Positions 7,759 through 15,477 of a stretch of DNA of 20,739 bases are shown here, piece by piece. The stretch is from Gallionellales bacterium GWA2_60_18 (GTDB lineage: Bacteria > Pseudomonadota > Gammaproteobacteria > Burkholderiales > Gallionellaceae). The position numbers and the translations under genes are program-made. The notes beneath the pieces are model-generated. The model had not been told where the DNA came from, ran no database searches, and worked only from the letters and a program-made list of their open reading frames with translations. Every line of letters starts with the position of its first letter. Positions within the stretch are counted from its first letter, which is position 1. The DNA lies in contig MGWS01000007.1 in NCBI GenBank assembly GCA_001801105.1, forward strand, positions 1 through 20,739, given 5' to 3'.

Positions 7759-9146
7759 CACAACTGAAAGATAAATTCGTGCTGGTACTGGGTTTGGGTG
7801 AGACAGGCCTGTCGATGGTGCGCTGGCTCGGCGCACAGGGCGCGCGCCTGCGCGTCGCGGATAGCCGTAGCTCGCCGCCCAATCTGCCCGAGGTCGGCCA
7901 GCATGTTGCGGGCGATCAGATATTTTGCGGCGCATTCAGCGACGCATTGTTTGATGGCATCGAGCTCATCGCCATCAGCCCCGGAGTGCCGTTGCATGAT
8001 GAGCTCGTAGCCCGCGCGGTGGCGCGCGGCACCCCGGTTGTCGGCGATATTGAGTTGTTCGTATGGCATCTGGAAATCAGCGGCTTGCGGTCAAAGACCA
8101 GGGTTCTGGCGATCAGCGGATCGAACGGCAAGACTACCGTGACCAGCATGGTGGAACATCTGTGCAAGGCGGCATACAGGAATGTGGTGGCGGCGGGAAA
8201 TATTTCTCCGGCGGTACTGGATATGGTTCTGGCGCGCGGCGAAAATCAGCCGGAGATATGGGCGCTGGAGTTGTCGAGTTTCCAGCTAGAGACGACCAAA
8301 ACGCTGAATGCCGATGTGGCAACGGTGCTCAACGTCAGCGAAGATCATCTTGACCGCTATGCCGGCATAGATGAATACGCGGCGGCCAAGGCGCGCATCT
8401 TTCAAGGTTGCGGGGTGCAGATATTGAATCGCGACGACCCGCGCAGCATGGGCATGGCGCGTGCCGGGAGCGTGATCATCACCTTTGGCTTGAGCCTGCC
8501 CGAAAGCGCCAACGATTTTGGCATCGAGCGTGCGGAAAATGATATCTGGTTGATGCAAGGCCGACAGCGGCTGCTCAAAACCGGTGAATTGCAAGTTGCG
8601 GGGCTGCATAACATCGCCAATGCACTGGCTGCGCTGGCGCTGTGCAGCGCGATCAATTTGCCGATGCCGGTATTGCTTGACGCATTGCGCAGCTTCAGGG
8701 GTTTGCCGCATCGCGTGGAGCGCGTGGCCGAGATCGACGGCGTGGTCTATTACGACGATTCCAAGGGAACCAATGTCGGCGCGACAGTTGCCGCGCTGGA
8801 AGGATTGGGGCGAAAAGTGGTGTTGCTGGCGGGCGGCGAAGGCAAAGGGCAGGATTTTGCACCGCTCAAGCCGGCAGTGATGCAGCATGCCCGCGCGGTG
8901 GTGCTGATCGGTCGCGATGCGCCGCTGATCGAGGCCGCGCTGAAAAACTGCGGTGTGCCGCTGCTGCGCGCGGAAAACATGCATGATGCGGTGCTGCAAG
9001 CCGTGCATTCCGCGCGATCCGGCGATGCGGTATTGCTGTCTCCGGCTTGCGCGAGTTTCGACATGTTCCGCAATTATGAGCATCGCGCCGAGATATTCGT
9101 GGAAGCGGTGCACGAACTGATCAAGGAGGCCGCATGGTCTCGCTAG
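7755..9146 (+). CDS. murD: UDP-MurNAc-L-Ala:D-glutamate ligase MurD
   Basis: MurD adds D-glutamate to UDP-MurNAc-L-Ala in the cytoplasm. The 463-residue protein begins with the Rossmann-like UDP-binding domain ([18 protein letters not shown]). It has the P-loop GSNGKT at residues 122-127, [35 protein letters not shown] at the domain boundary, and [19 protein letters not shown] with [12 protein letters not shown] in the C-terminal domain. The ATG at 7755 overlaps the mraY stop (ATGA). There is only a weak purine-rich site before it, so translation probably depends on coupling. The stop lies 13 nt inside ftsW. Unlike its neighbours murE and murF it carries no repeat insertion and is of usual length. 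Confidence 0.97.
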   Translation: MTQLKDKFVLVLGLGETGLSMVRWLGAQGARLRVADSRSSPPNLPEVGQHVAGDQIFCGAFSDALFDGIELIAISPGVPLHDELVARAVARGTPVVGDIELFVWHLEISGLRSKTRVLAISGSNGKTTVTSMVEHLCKAAYRNVVAAGNISPAVLDMVLARGENQPEIWALELSSFQLETTKTLNADVATVLNVSEDHLDRYAGIDEYAAAKARIFQGCGVQILNRDDPRSMGMARAGSVIITFGLSLPESANDFGIERAENDIWLMQGRQRLLKTGELQVAGLHNIANALAALALCSAINLPMPVLLDALRSFRGLPHRVERVAEIDGVVYYDDSKGTNVGATVAALEGLGRKVVLLAGGEGKGQDFAPLKPAVMQHARAVVLIGRDAPLIEAALKNCGVPLLRAENMHDAVLQAVHSARSGDAVLLSPACASFDMFRNYEHRAEIFVEAVHELIKEAAWSR

Positions 9147-10297
9147 TTAAAACGCGCACCCGCCCCCCGCAAGCGCAATACGACGAATTGCTGATCTGGG
9201 TATTGGTCGGGCTGCTCGCGCTCGGCCTGGTCATGGTGTATTCCGCTTCGATCGCCACCGCCGAGGCTGGCCGGTTTACCGGCTACCAACCGGCCTATTA
9301 CCTGATGCGGCACGGCGTGTTCATCACCGTCGGATTGCTTGCCGGGCTGTTCGCTTTTCAGGTGCCGGTGCAGATATGGCAGAACTATGCGCCCTATCTG
9401 TTTTTGTTCGGGGCGGCGCTATTGATACTGGTGCTGGTTCCGGGCATCGGGCGCGAAGTAAATGGCAGCCGCCGCTGGTTGTCCCTGTTTGTCGTCAACT
9501 TGCAGCCTTCCGAATTGATGAAGTTATTCGCCGTGCTGTATGCCGCCGACTACACGGTGCGCAAGGGCAAGGTTGGCCATTTGTTCAGGAAGGCTTTCGT
9601 GCCGATGTTTGCGGTGATGGCACTGGTCGGCAGCTTGCTGTTGCTTGAACCGGACATGGGGGCATTCGTGGTGATCTGCGCCATCGCGCTGTGCACGCTG
9701 TGGCTGGGCGGCTTCAATATCAAGGTGTTTGCCGGATTGCTGGTGGCGCTGCCGCTGGCGTTCGCCGCGCTGATAATTTCCTCGCCCTATCGCCTGCAGC
9801 GCGTCACGGGTTTTATGGATCCGTGGCTGGATCCTTACGGCAAGGGTTATCAACTGAGCCATGCGTTGATCGCATTCGGGCGCGGCGAGTGGTTCGGCGT
9901 GGGCTTGGGCGCGAGCGTGGAAAAATTGTTTTACCTGCCCGAGGCGCACACCGATTTCCTGATGGCGGTGATCGCTGAGGAATTGGGTTTGATATGCGTG
10001 GCCGCCGTGATCGCGCTGTTTGCATTGCTGGTGATGCGCGCCTTCCAGATCGGCCGCCATGCCGCGTTTCTCGAACGGAATTTTTCCGCGCTGGTCGCGC
10101 AGGGTATCGGCGTGTGGCTCGGCGTGCAGGCGATGATCAACATCGGCGTGAATATGGGGGTGCTGCCGACCAAGGGATTGACCCTGCCGTTCCTGAGCTT
10201 CGGCGGCAGCGGCGTGGTGGTGAATTGCATCGCCGCCGCAGTGTTGCTGCGCGTGGATTATGAAAACAGACGGATCGCCCGAGGAATGGCGGTATGA
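9134..10297 (+). CDS. ftsW: Septal peptidoglycan polymerase FtsW (SEDS family)
   Basis: FtsW is the SEDS glycosyltransferase that polymerises lipid II at the septum together with FtsI. The 387-residue protein has about ten membrane segments, beginning at [20 protein letters not shown]. Family motifs are [19 protein letters not shown]-like [27 protein letters not shown] and [16 protein letters not shown] near the C-terminus. The ATG at 9134 follows AAGGAGG (9123-9129) and overlaps murD by 13 nt. The C-terminal codons for [14 protein letters not shown] are repeated twice more downstream (see the tandem repeat), so this stop is the first of three equivalent ones. FtsW rather than RodA is supported by the context between murD and murG. 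Confidence 0.97.
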   Translation: MVSLVKTRTRPPQAQYDELLIWVLVGLLALGLVMVYSASIATAEAGRFTGYQPAYYLMRHGVFITVGLLAGLFAFQVPVQIWQNYAPYLFLFGAALLILVLVPGIGREVNGSRRWLSLFVVNLQPSELMKLFAVLYAADYTVRKGKVGHLFRKAFVPMFAVMALVGSLLLLEPDMGAFVVICAIALCTLWLGGFNIKVFAGLLVALPLAFAALIISSPYRLQRVTGFMDPWLDPYGKGYQLSHALIAFGRGEWFGVGLGASVEKLFYLPEAHTDFLMAVIAEELGLICVAAVIALFALLVMRAFQIGRHAAFLERNFSALVAQGIGVWLGVQAMINIGVNMGVLPTKGLTLPFLSFGGSGVVVNCIAAAVLLRVDYENRRIARGMAV

Positions 10298-10526
10298 GCG
10301 ATTTTTACTATCCGTCTGTTTCGGCGGAGACTAACTTGCGCAAGCAAGTTAAGCCCCAGCGGGGCGGTCGTAACCAAAACCGACGGATTGCGCGGGGGAT
10401 GGCGGTATGAGCGCACATTCTTACCATCCGTCTGTTTCGGCGGAGACTAACTTGCGCAAGCAAGTTAAGCCCCAGCGGGGCGGTCATAACCAAAACCGGC
10501 GGATCGCTCAAGGGTTCTCGGTATGA
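10271..10526 (+). repeat. Tandem repeat carrying three copies of the ftsW 3' end
   Basis: The last ftsW codons ([13 protein letters not shown], from 10271) recur at 10384 ([13 protein letters not shown]) and at 10500 (RRIAQGFSV-stop, ending 10526), giving periods of 113 and 116 bp. Between the coding tails lie two near-identical spacers of about 85 bp. Each contains the hairpin AACTTGC-GCAA-GCAAGTT (10333-10350, 10449-10466) and then GCCCC-AGC-GGGGC (10353-10365, 10469-10481). The spacer ends, CCGTCTGTTT…AAAACCGRCGG, are inverted repeats of each other and of AAAACAGACGG in ftsW itself. The repeats lack a U-tract, so a terminator role is not supported. Confidence 0.92.
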
Positions 10527-10528
10527 GT

Positions 10529-10645
10529 CAGAGGGCAGAAGTCAGGGGACAGAGGACATGGGTGTTGCCGCGGCTGCATTGCGTCCTTGAAATAACGTGC
10601 CGCACAGCGGCATACAGCAATCTGTCCTCTGTCTTCTGCCCTCTG
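10529..10645. repeat. Long inverted repeat between ftsW and murG
   Basis: The left arm (10529-10558) reads CAGAGGGCAGAAG, seven extra bases, then ACAGAGGACA. The right arm (10623-10645) is the reverse complement without the seven bases. The loop of about 64 nt contains a second small perfect hairpin, TGCCGC-ACA-GCGGCA. It ends about 24 nt before the murG start. It resembles the low-complexity GGCAGAGG/AGGACAG intergenic repeats seen in some proteobacteria. No ORF or promoter is evident. Confidence 0.85.
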
Positions 10646-10668
10646 TCTTCCGGGTTGGGAGGCTCGCT

Positions 10669-11733
10669 ATGAGCCGCTCCATACTCATCATGGCTGGCGG
10701 AACCGGAGGGCACATTTTCCCTGCGCTCGCGGTCGCCGACATCCTGCGCGCGCAAGGCTGGCTGGTGACCTGGCTGGGCGCACCGAACAGCATGGAGGCG
10801 GAGCTGGTGCCGAAACATGGCTACAACATGGCATGGGTGCGTTTCTCCGGCGTACGCGGCAAGGGCTTGCTGCGCAAATTGTTGTTGCCGTTCAATCTGC
10901 TGGTCGCCCTGTGGCAGAGCGCGGCGGCGATATTCAGGTATCGGCCGGATGTGGTGCTGGGCATGGGCGGTTACATCACTTTCCCGGGAGGGATGATGGC
11001 TGCGTTGTTGCGCCGCCCGCTGGCGATACACGAGCAGAATTCCATCGCCGGGTTGAGCAACAAGGCGCTGGCGCGCATCGCGCAGAAAGTGTTGAGCGGC
11101 TTTCCCGATGTGTTGCCCAAGGCGGCATGGTGCGGTAACCCGGTGCGCGGTGACATCGCGGGACTACCCGATCCGCAAACACGCTATGCGGCGCGCAGCG
11201 GCAAGTTGAACGTGCTGGTGGTGGGCGGCAGCCTGGGGGCAAAGGCGATCAACGAAATTTTGCCACAGGCGCTGGCGCAGTTGCCGGAAGACCTGCGTCC
11301 GAACGTGCTGCACCAAACCGGAAAACAGCATTTCGAGGCGGTGCAAGAGTTGTATCGGCAGGTTGGCGTGCAAGCCGATCTCAGACCGTTTCTGGATGAC
11401 ATGGCGGCCTGTTATGCCGATGCCGATGTGGTGATCTGCCGTGCCGGCGCGCTGACCGTTGCGGAGCTGGCCGCAGCGGGCGTGGCAAGCATCCTGATTC
11501 CGTTTCCGTTTGCGGTGGACGATCACCAGACGCACAACGCGCGCTTCCTGAGTGAGCGCGGCGCGGCGATATTGCTGCCGCAAGGTGAGCTGAGCGCGGA
11601 AAAACTCGCGCAGTTGCTGCGCGAATTGAAGCGCGAAAAATTATTGGTGATGGCGCAACAAGCGCGCAGCGTGGCGAAGGTTGATGCGGCACAACGGGTC
11701 GCGCAAGTCTGCGCAGAGCTGGCTGGAATATGA
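10669..11733 (+). CDS. murG: UDP-GlcNAc:lipid I N-acetylglucosaminyltransferase MurG
   Basis: MurG adds GlcNAc to lipid I, forming lipid II on the cytoplasmic face of the membrane. The 354-residue GT-B protein has the N-terminal glycine-rich loop AGGTGGHIFPALAVA at residues 9-23, PDVVLGMGGYITFPGG, HEQNSIAGLSNK, the second glycine-rich loop VVGGSLGAKAINE, and the donor-binding CRAGALTVAELAAAG followed by DDHQTHNA. The ATG at 10669 has GGGAGG at 10657-10662. An upstream ATG at 10597 would add a tail encoded by the inverted repeat and is rejected. Unlike the upstream genes it does not overlap its neighbour: repeats push it 371 nt from the ftsW stop. Confidence 0.96.
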   Translation: MSRSILIMAGGTGGHIFPALAVADILRAQGWLVTWLGAPNSMEAELVPKHGYNMAWVRFSGVRGKGLLRKLLLPFNLLVALWQSAAAIFRYRPDVVLGMGGYITFPGGMMAALLRRPLAIHEQNSIAGLSNKALARIAQKVLSGFPDVLPKAAWCGNPVRGDIAGLPDPQTRYAARSGKLNVLVVGGSLGAKAINEILPQALAQLPEDLRPNVLHQTGKQHFEAVQELYRQVGVQADLRPFLDDMAACYADADVVICRAGALTVAELAAAGVASILIPFPFAVDDHQTHNARFLSERGAAILLPQGELSAEKLAQLLRELKREKLLVMAQQARSVAKVDAAQRVAQVCAELAGI

Positions 11734-11750
11734 AACTGAAAAAACAATCC

Positions 11751-11836
11751 TGTCCACGAAAGACACGAAAGGACACGAACAAACCCTATGTAGTGCGGGT
11801 TTTTATCTTTCGTGCTTTTCGTGTCTTTCGTGGACA
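11751..11836. repeat. Inverted repeat between murG and murC (CACGAAAGACACGAAA type)
   Basis: Left arm 11751-11779 and right arm 11808-11836 share a perfect 20-base stem beginning TGTCCACGAAAGACACG, then diverge slightly toward the loop. It fills most of the 117-nt murG-murC gap. Repeats of the form 'CACGAAAGACACGAAA' occur between genes in many bacterial genomes. There is no U-run after the right arm, so it is not a standard terminator. The murC RBS region (GGGGTTAAGAG) follows immediately. Confidence 0.88.
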
Positions 11837-11850
11837 AGTGGGGTTAAGAG

Positions 11851-13296
11851 ATGAAGCATAAAGTTAAGCACATCCATTTCGTCGGTATCGGCGGCTCCGG
11901 CATGAACGGCATCGCCGAGGTGCTGCTCAACCTGGGTTTTCAGGTGAGCGGTTCCGATCTCGGCGAGAACGTCGCCACGCAGCGCCTCAAGCAGCTCGGC
12001 GCGACGGTGTATCTCGGCCATGCCGAGCAGCATCTTGCCAAGGCCGATGTGGTGGTGGTGTCCACTGCGGTCGGCAAGGACAATCCCGAGGTGATGGCGG
12101 CACGCGCACGCCGCATTCCGGTGGTGCCGCGCGCGATGATGCTGGCCGAGCTGATGCGCCTGCGCCAGGGTATCGCGGTGGCGGGTACGCACGGCAAGAC
12201 CACTACTACTTCGCTGGCCGCCAGCGTGCTGGCTAAGGGCGGTTTCGATCCCACTTTCGTGATCGGTGGCAAGCTCAACAGCAGCGGCACCAATGCCAAG
12301 TTGGGTACCGGCGAATTCATCGTCGTCGAAGCGGACGAATCGGATGCTTCGTTCCTGTACCTGCAACCGATCATCGCGGTGATCACCAACATCGACGCGG
12401 ATCACATGGAAACCTACGGCCACGATTTTGGCAGGCTCAAGCAGGCCTTCGTGGATTTCGTCGAGCACCTGCCGTTTTATGGCATGGCGATGCTGTGTAT
12501 TGACGATGCCAACGTGCGCGAGATCCTGCCGCGTATCACCAAGCCGGTATGCACCTACGGCCTCAGCGAGGGCGCGATGATCCGCGCCGTGAATATCCGC
12601 CATCAGGGCGGGCAGATGCGCTTCACCGCCGAATGCCGCCAGAACGGAATCCCGAAAGACCTGGACATCACGCTGAATCTGGCCGGGACTCACAACGTGC
12701 TGAACGCGCTGGCCGCGATCGCGATCGGGCTGGAAGTGTGCGTGGCGGATGACGCGATCGTTGCGGCGCTTGCGGAATTTCAGGGCGTGGGGAGAAGGTT
12801 TCAGCGGTATGGTGAGGTTGCATTCCCTCTCCCTAACCCTCTCCCGCAAGCGGGAGAGGGGACGAACGTTCGCGGTGCGAGCTTTACTCTTATCGACGAC
12901 TACGGCCACCATCCGGTGGAAATGGCCGCGACACTGGCGGCGGCGCGCGGTGCGTTTCCCGGCAGGAGGCTGGTGCTGGCTTTTCAGCCGCACCGCTACA
13001 CGCGCACCCGCGACCTGTTCGAAGATTTCGTCAAAGTGTTGTGCAGCGTGGACGCGCTGGTGCTGGCGGAAGTATATCCGGCGGGAGAACCGCCTATCGT
13101 CGCGGCGGACGGGCGCGCGTTGATGCATGCGTTGCGGGTGGCGGGGCAGAACGAGGCTGTATTCGTCGGGAAAATTGCCGATATGCCACATGCCATCATG
13201 CAGATGGTGCGCGACGGCGATGTGGTGCTCACGATGGGCGCGGGCTCAATTGGCAGCGTAACCGGCATGCTGATGCAAATGAATAGCAAACCATGA
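11851..13296 (+). CDS. murC: UDP-MurNAc:L-alanine ligase MurC
   Basis: MurC attaches the first residue, L-alanine, to UDP-MurNAc. The 481-residue protein starts with [21 protein letters not shown] (UDP-binding Rossmann fold). It has the P-loop GTHGKT at residues 112-117, [41 protein letters not shown] at the domain boundary, and [15 protein letters not shown] and [12 protein letters not shown] in the C-terminal domain. Residues 325-337 ([13 protein letters not shown]) are encoded by a palindromic repeat. They replace the beta-hairpin loop between GEV and the LIDDYGHHP strand and leave total length near normal. The stop overlaps the murB start (ATGA), the only coupled junction left in the second half of the cluster. 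Confidence 0.97.
   Translation: MKHKVKHIHFVGIGGSGMNGIAEVLLNLGFQVSGSDLGENVATQRLKQLGATVYLGHAEQHLAKADVVVVSTAVGKDNPEVMAARARRIPVVPRAMMLAELMRLRQGIAVAGTHGKTTTTSLAASVLAKGGFDPTFVIGGKLNSSGTNAKLGTGEFIVVEADESDASFLYLQPIIAVITNIDADHMETYGHDFGRLKQAFVDFVEHLPFYGMAMLCIDDANVREILPRITKPVCTYGLSEGAMIRAVNIRHQGGQMRFTAECRQNGIPKDLDITLNLAGTHNVLNALAAIAIGLEVCVADDAIVAALAEFQGVGRRFQRYGEVAFPLPNPLPQAGEGTNVRGASFTLIDDYGHHPVEMAATLAAARGAFPGRRLVLAFQPHRYTRTRDLFEDFVKVLCSVDALVLAEVYPAGEPPIVAADGRALMHALRVAGQNEAVFVGKIADMPHAIMQMVRDGDVVLTMGAGSIGSVTGMLMQMNSKP
12825..12861. repeat. CTCTCCCGC palindrome ('gamma') in frame within murC
   Basis: CCCTCTCCCTAA is followed by a perfect 11-bp inverted repeat, CCCTCTCCCGC (12837-12847) with GCGGGAGAGGG (12850-12860), separated by two bases. 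A near-identical copy in the opposite orientation, with one stem mismatch, is at 15348-15382 between ddl and ftsQ. Translated here it gives [12 protein letters not shown], a peptide commonly produced when this widespread proteobacterial repeat is read through. Confidence 0.92.
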
Positions 13297-14234
13297 ACAT
13301 GAGCGAACCGAAACAGTTCAGGACAGAAAGTTTGCGCGGAGAAATGCGCTGTGACATGCCCATGAGCCGTCATACGAGCTGGCGCGCGGGCGGCATGGCC
13401 GAACGCATGTATCAACCCGCCGACCTGAATGATCTGCTGGCGTTCCTGCGCGGCTTGCCCGCCGATGAGCCGCTGCATGCGGTGGGTCTGGGCAGCAACC
13501 TGCTGGTGCGCGATGGCGGGTTGCGCGGCACGGTTTTGCTGCTGCACGGTGCGCTGTGCGGTTTGAACCTCGAAGTTGACGGCTCGATCTATGCCGAGGC
13601 CGGCGTGCCAGGCGCAAAGCTGGCGCGTTTCGCCGCACTGCATGATCTGCGCGGTGCGGAATTCTTTGCCGGGATACCCGGCACGGTTGGCGGCATGCTG
13701 GCGATGAATGCCGGCTGTTACGGCAGCGAGACATGGCAGAAGGTGTTGCGTGTGCTGGTGGTTGATCGGAGCGGCACTCTGCATGAACGAACCCAGGCGG
13801 ATTATGAGATCGGCTACCGGCATGTGGTGAGGAATCAGGAATCAGGAATCAGGGATCAGCAATCCCCTGAATTCTTCGTTGCCGCATGGCTGAAGTTCGA
13901 GGCGGGCGATGGCGCGACCGCGCGGCAGGAGATCAAGGCGCTGCTGGCCAAGCGCATCGCCAGCCAGCCGCTGGATATGCCGAATGCCGGGTCGGTGTTT
14001 CGCAATCCGCCGGGCGATCATGCGGCGCGGTTGATCCAGCAATGCGGGTTAAAAGGCTGGCGCATCGGCGGCGCGCAGGTGTCGGAGAAACATGCCAACT
14101 TCATCGTGAATACGGGCGGGGCAACGGCGGCGGATATCGAGAATCTGATCGAAGAAGTGCAGGCGGCAGTGGAGCAGCAAACCGGCGTGAAACTGCAATG
14201 CGAAGTGCGCATCATTGGAGAGGCTAGGGACTAG
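13293..14234 (+). CDS. murB: UDP-N-acetylenolpyruvoylglucosamine reductase MurB
   Basis: MurB reduces UDP-GlcNAc-enolpyruvate to UDP-MurNAc with NADPH and FAD. The 313-residue protein has the FAD-binding segments [35 protein letters not shown] and YEIGYR. The proton-donating serine is in NAGSVFRNP (Ser234) and the C-terminal glutamate in CEVRIIG (Glu304). The NAGSVFRNP and [14 protein letters not shown] sequences look like type II MurB rather than the E. coli type. Residues about 180-189 ([11 protein letters not shown]) are encoded by a 7-bp tandem repeat just after the YRHVV segment. The last residues (EARD-stop) are read from the left arm of a hairpin that continues into the spacer. The ATG at 13293 overlaps the murC stop. 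Confidence 0.96.
   Translation: MNMSEPKQFRTESLRGEMRCDMPMSRHTSWRAGGMAERMYQPADLNDLLAFLRGLPADEPLHAVGLGSNLLVRDGGLRGTVLLLHGALCGLNLEVDGSIYAEAGVPGAKLARFAALHDLRGAEFFAGIPGTVGGMLAMNAGCYGSETWQKVLRVLVVDRSGTLHERTQADYEIGYRHVVRNQESGIRDQQSPEFFVAAWLKFEAGDGATARQEIKALLAKRIASQPLDMPNAGSVFRNPPGDHAARLIQQCGLKGWRIGGAQVSEKHANFIVNTGGATAADIENLIEEVQAAVEQQTGVKLQCEVRIIGEARD
13831..13858 (+). repeat. Heptanucleotide tandem repeat inside murB
   Basis: GGAATCA occurs three times exactly (13831, 13838, 13845), followed by a one-base variant GGGATCA (13852). Three copies add 21 bp, which keeps the frame; loss or gain of one unit would shift it. It encodes a polar loop (NQESGIRDQ) at MurB residues about 180-189. Confidence 0.9.
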
Positions 14235-14274
14235 GGGTTGGGGGCTGGGGGTTTAGCCCCTAGTCTCTAGCCCC
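14222..14274. repeat. Hairpin spanning the murB stop and the murB-ddl spacer
   Basis: GGCTAGGGACTAGGGG (14222-14237) pairs with CCCCTAGTCTCTAGCC (14257-14272) with one mismatch. The loop is G-rich (TTGGGGGCTGGGGG…). The left arm encodes the final murB residues and its TAG stop (14232-14234). No U-tract follows, so a terminator is not supported. It ends 24 nt before the chosen ddl start. Confidence 0.85.
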
Positions 14275-14298
14275 TGATCCACAAATTGGATGGAGCAC

Positions 14299-15249
14299 AT
14301 GAAGAGATTTGGAAAAGTGGCGGTGTTATTCGGCGGCAAATCCGCCGAGCGTGAGGTGTCGCTGAAGAGCGGCGCAGCGGTGTTGGCGGCGCTGCAACGC
14401 AGCGGTGTGGATGCGCATGCGTTCGATCCGGCGGTACAGAACTTGCAGGCATTGCGCGACGAGGGTTATGACCGCGCCTTCATTGCGCTGCACGGGCGTT
14501 TCGGCGAAGACGGCACGGTGCAGGGTGCGCTGGAATTGCTGGGCATCCCCTATACGGGCAGCGGCGTGCTGGCCTCGGCGCTGGGCATGGATAAATGGCG
14601 CACCAAGATGGTATGGCAGGCGGCGCAATTGCCCGTCCCGGATTACATGCTGCTTGACGAGCACAGCGATTGGGCTGGTGTTGCGCAGCGGCTGGGTTTG
14701 CCGCTGTTTGTAAAACCCGCTAACGAAGGTTCCAGCGTCGGCATCAGCAAGGTCAAGGCAGTGGGTGAGTTGCAGGAGGCCTACCGTGAAGCGGCCAGGC
14801 ACGACAAGCTGGTGATCGCGGAAAGTTTTGTCGGGGGCGGTGAATACACCGTGGCGATTTTGGGCAATGCGGCGAATGGGGGCGATGCGGCGAACGGGGC
14901 CGTGCAGGCGTTGCCGGTCATCAAGATCGAACCGGCCAGCGAATTTTACGACTACGAGGCGAAGTATTTGCGCGACGACACGCTCTATTTGTGTCCGAGC
15001 GGCCTGAGCGCCGAAAAGGAAGCCGAGATGCAGGGCATTGCCAAACAGGCGTTTTATCTGATCGGCGGGCAGGGCTGGGGGCGCGTGGATTTTCTGATGA
15101 GCGGGAGCGGCCAGCCGTTCCTGCTGGAAGTGAACACCTCGCCGGGGATGACCGACCACAGCCTGGTGCCGAAGGCGGCACGCCAGGCGGGTATTGGTTT
15201 TGAACAGTTGGTGTTGCGCGTATTGGAGCTGGCGGGGATTAACAAATGA
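14299..15249 (+). CDS. ddl: D-alanine--D-alanine ligase
   Basis: Ddl joins two D-alanines with ATP to supply the substrate for MurF; the cluster position corresponds to ddlB. The 316-residue ATP-grasp protein has [19 protein letters not shown] at the N-terminus, [16 protein letters not shown], the ATP-binding [26 protein letters not shown] in the omega-loop region, GWGRVDFLM and the Mg-binding [17 protein letters not shown] near the C-terminus. The ATG at 14299 is preferred because GGAG lies just upstream and its product begins like homologues (MKRFGKVAV). The ATG at 14290, three codons earlier, has no clear RBS but cannot be excluded. Residues 189-200 ([11 protein letters not shown]) come from an 18-bp duplication between AILG and LPVIKIEP. 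Confidence 0.95.
   Translation: MKRFGKVAVLFGGKSAEREVSLKSGAAVLAALQRSGVDAHAFDPAVQNLQALRDEGYDRAFIALHGRFGEDGTVQGALELLGIPYTGSGVLASALGMDKWRTKMVWQAAQLPVPDYMLLDEHSDWAGVAQRLGLPLFVKPANEGSSVGISKVKAVGELQEAYREAARHDKLVIAESFVGGGEYTVAILGNAANGGDAANGAVQALPVIKIEPASEFYDYEAKYLRDDTLYLCPSGLSAEKEAEMQGIAKQAFYLIGGQGWGRVDFLMSGSGQPFLLEVNTSPGMTDHSLVPKAARQAGIGFEQLVLRVLELAGINK
14863..14898 (+). repeat. 18-bp tandem duplication inside ddl
   Basis: GGCAATGCGGCGAATGGG (14863-14880) is followed directly by GGCGATGCGGCGAACGGG (14881-14898), with two differences. It adds six residues per unit and keeps the frame, giving [12 protein letters not shown] in a surface segment before LPVIKIEP. Confidence 0.88.
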
Positions 15250-15262
15250 TTTTTACGTTTGT

Positions 15263-15382
15263 CCTTTCTCCCGCAGGAATTAGAGAATTGCCTTTCTCGT
15301 TCGCTCCCTCTCCCGCTGGAATTAAAGAATGGCTTTTCTCGTTCGCTCCCTCTCACGCAAGCGGGAGAGGGTTGGGGAGAGG
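15263..15382. repeat. 42-bp tandem repeat ending in a gamma palindrome, ddl-ftsQ spacer
   Basis: CCTTTCTCGTTCGCTCCCTC begins at 15291 and recurs at 15333 with one change, a period of 42. A shortened unit lacking 14 bp precedes it at 15263. Intervening bases are GGAATTARAGAATKG. The last unit runs into CCCTCTCACGC-AA-GCGGGAGAGGG (15348-15371) plus TTGGGGAGAGGGG, the inverted counterpart of the murC repeat. The 228-nt gap between ddl and ftsQ (15250-15477) holds nothing but this and a beta element. Confidence 0.87.
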
Positions 15383-15394
15383 GGCTTCTATCGG

Positions 15395-15455
15395 GATAAC
15401 CAGCGACTTGGCTGAGGCTGTTTTTCAGCCTAGTCGAATGGCTAGTGGTTCCATC
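15395..15455 (+). repeat. Dispersed repeat 'beta', copy 2, ddl-ftsQ spacer
   Basis: The copy begins GATAACCAGCGACTTGGC and ends GGTTCCATC, with CAGCCTAGTCGAATGGCTAG in the right half. AACCA pairs with TGGTT and AGGCTG with CAGCCT around a T5 loop. It has the same beginning, core and end as the copy nested in murF (5953-6012). The ftsQ RBS (GGAGAGGG, 15466-15473) follows directly. Confidence 0.85.
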
Positions 15456-15477
15456 AGAGGATTGAGGAGAGGGATGT

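Noticed and set aside
10271..10526. CRISPR-like array
   Set aside because: There are only two full units plus a partial, of 113-116 bp; both 'repeat' and 'spacer' parts are conserved, and the unit is derived from ftsW codons.
11803..13191. 462-residue open frame on the minus strand opposite murC
   Set aside because: It is antisense to an unambiguous murC, has no RBS or recognisable domain, and long antisense frames are expected in GC-rich codon-biased genes. The same applies to those opposite ftsA (16427-17548), rsmH (805-1659), murD (8286-9113) and ftsZ (17715-18656).
14222..14274. Rho-independent terminator after murB
   Set aside because: The stem is strong but lacks a downstream U-tract, and essential co-directional genes follow at once. 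The hairpins at 11751-11836 and 19876-19932 were rejected as classical terminators for lack of a U-tract too.
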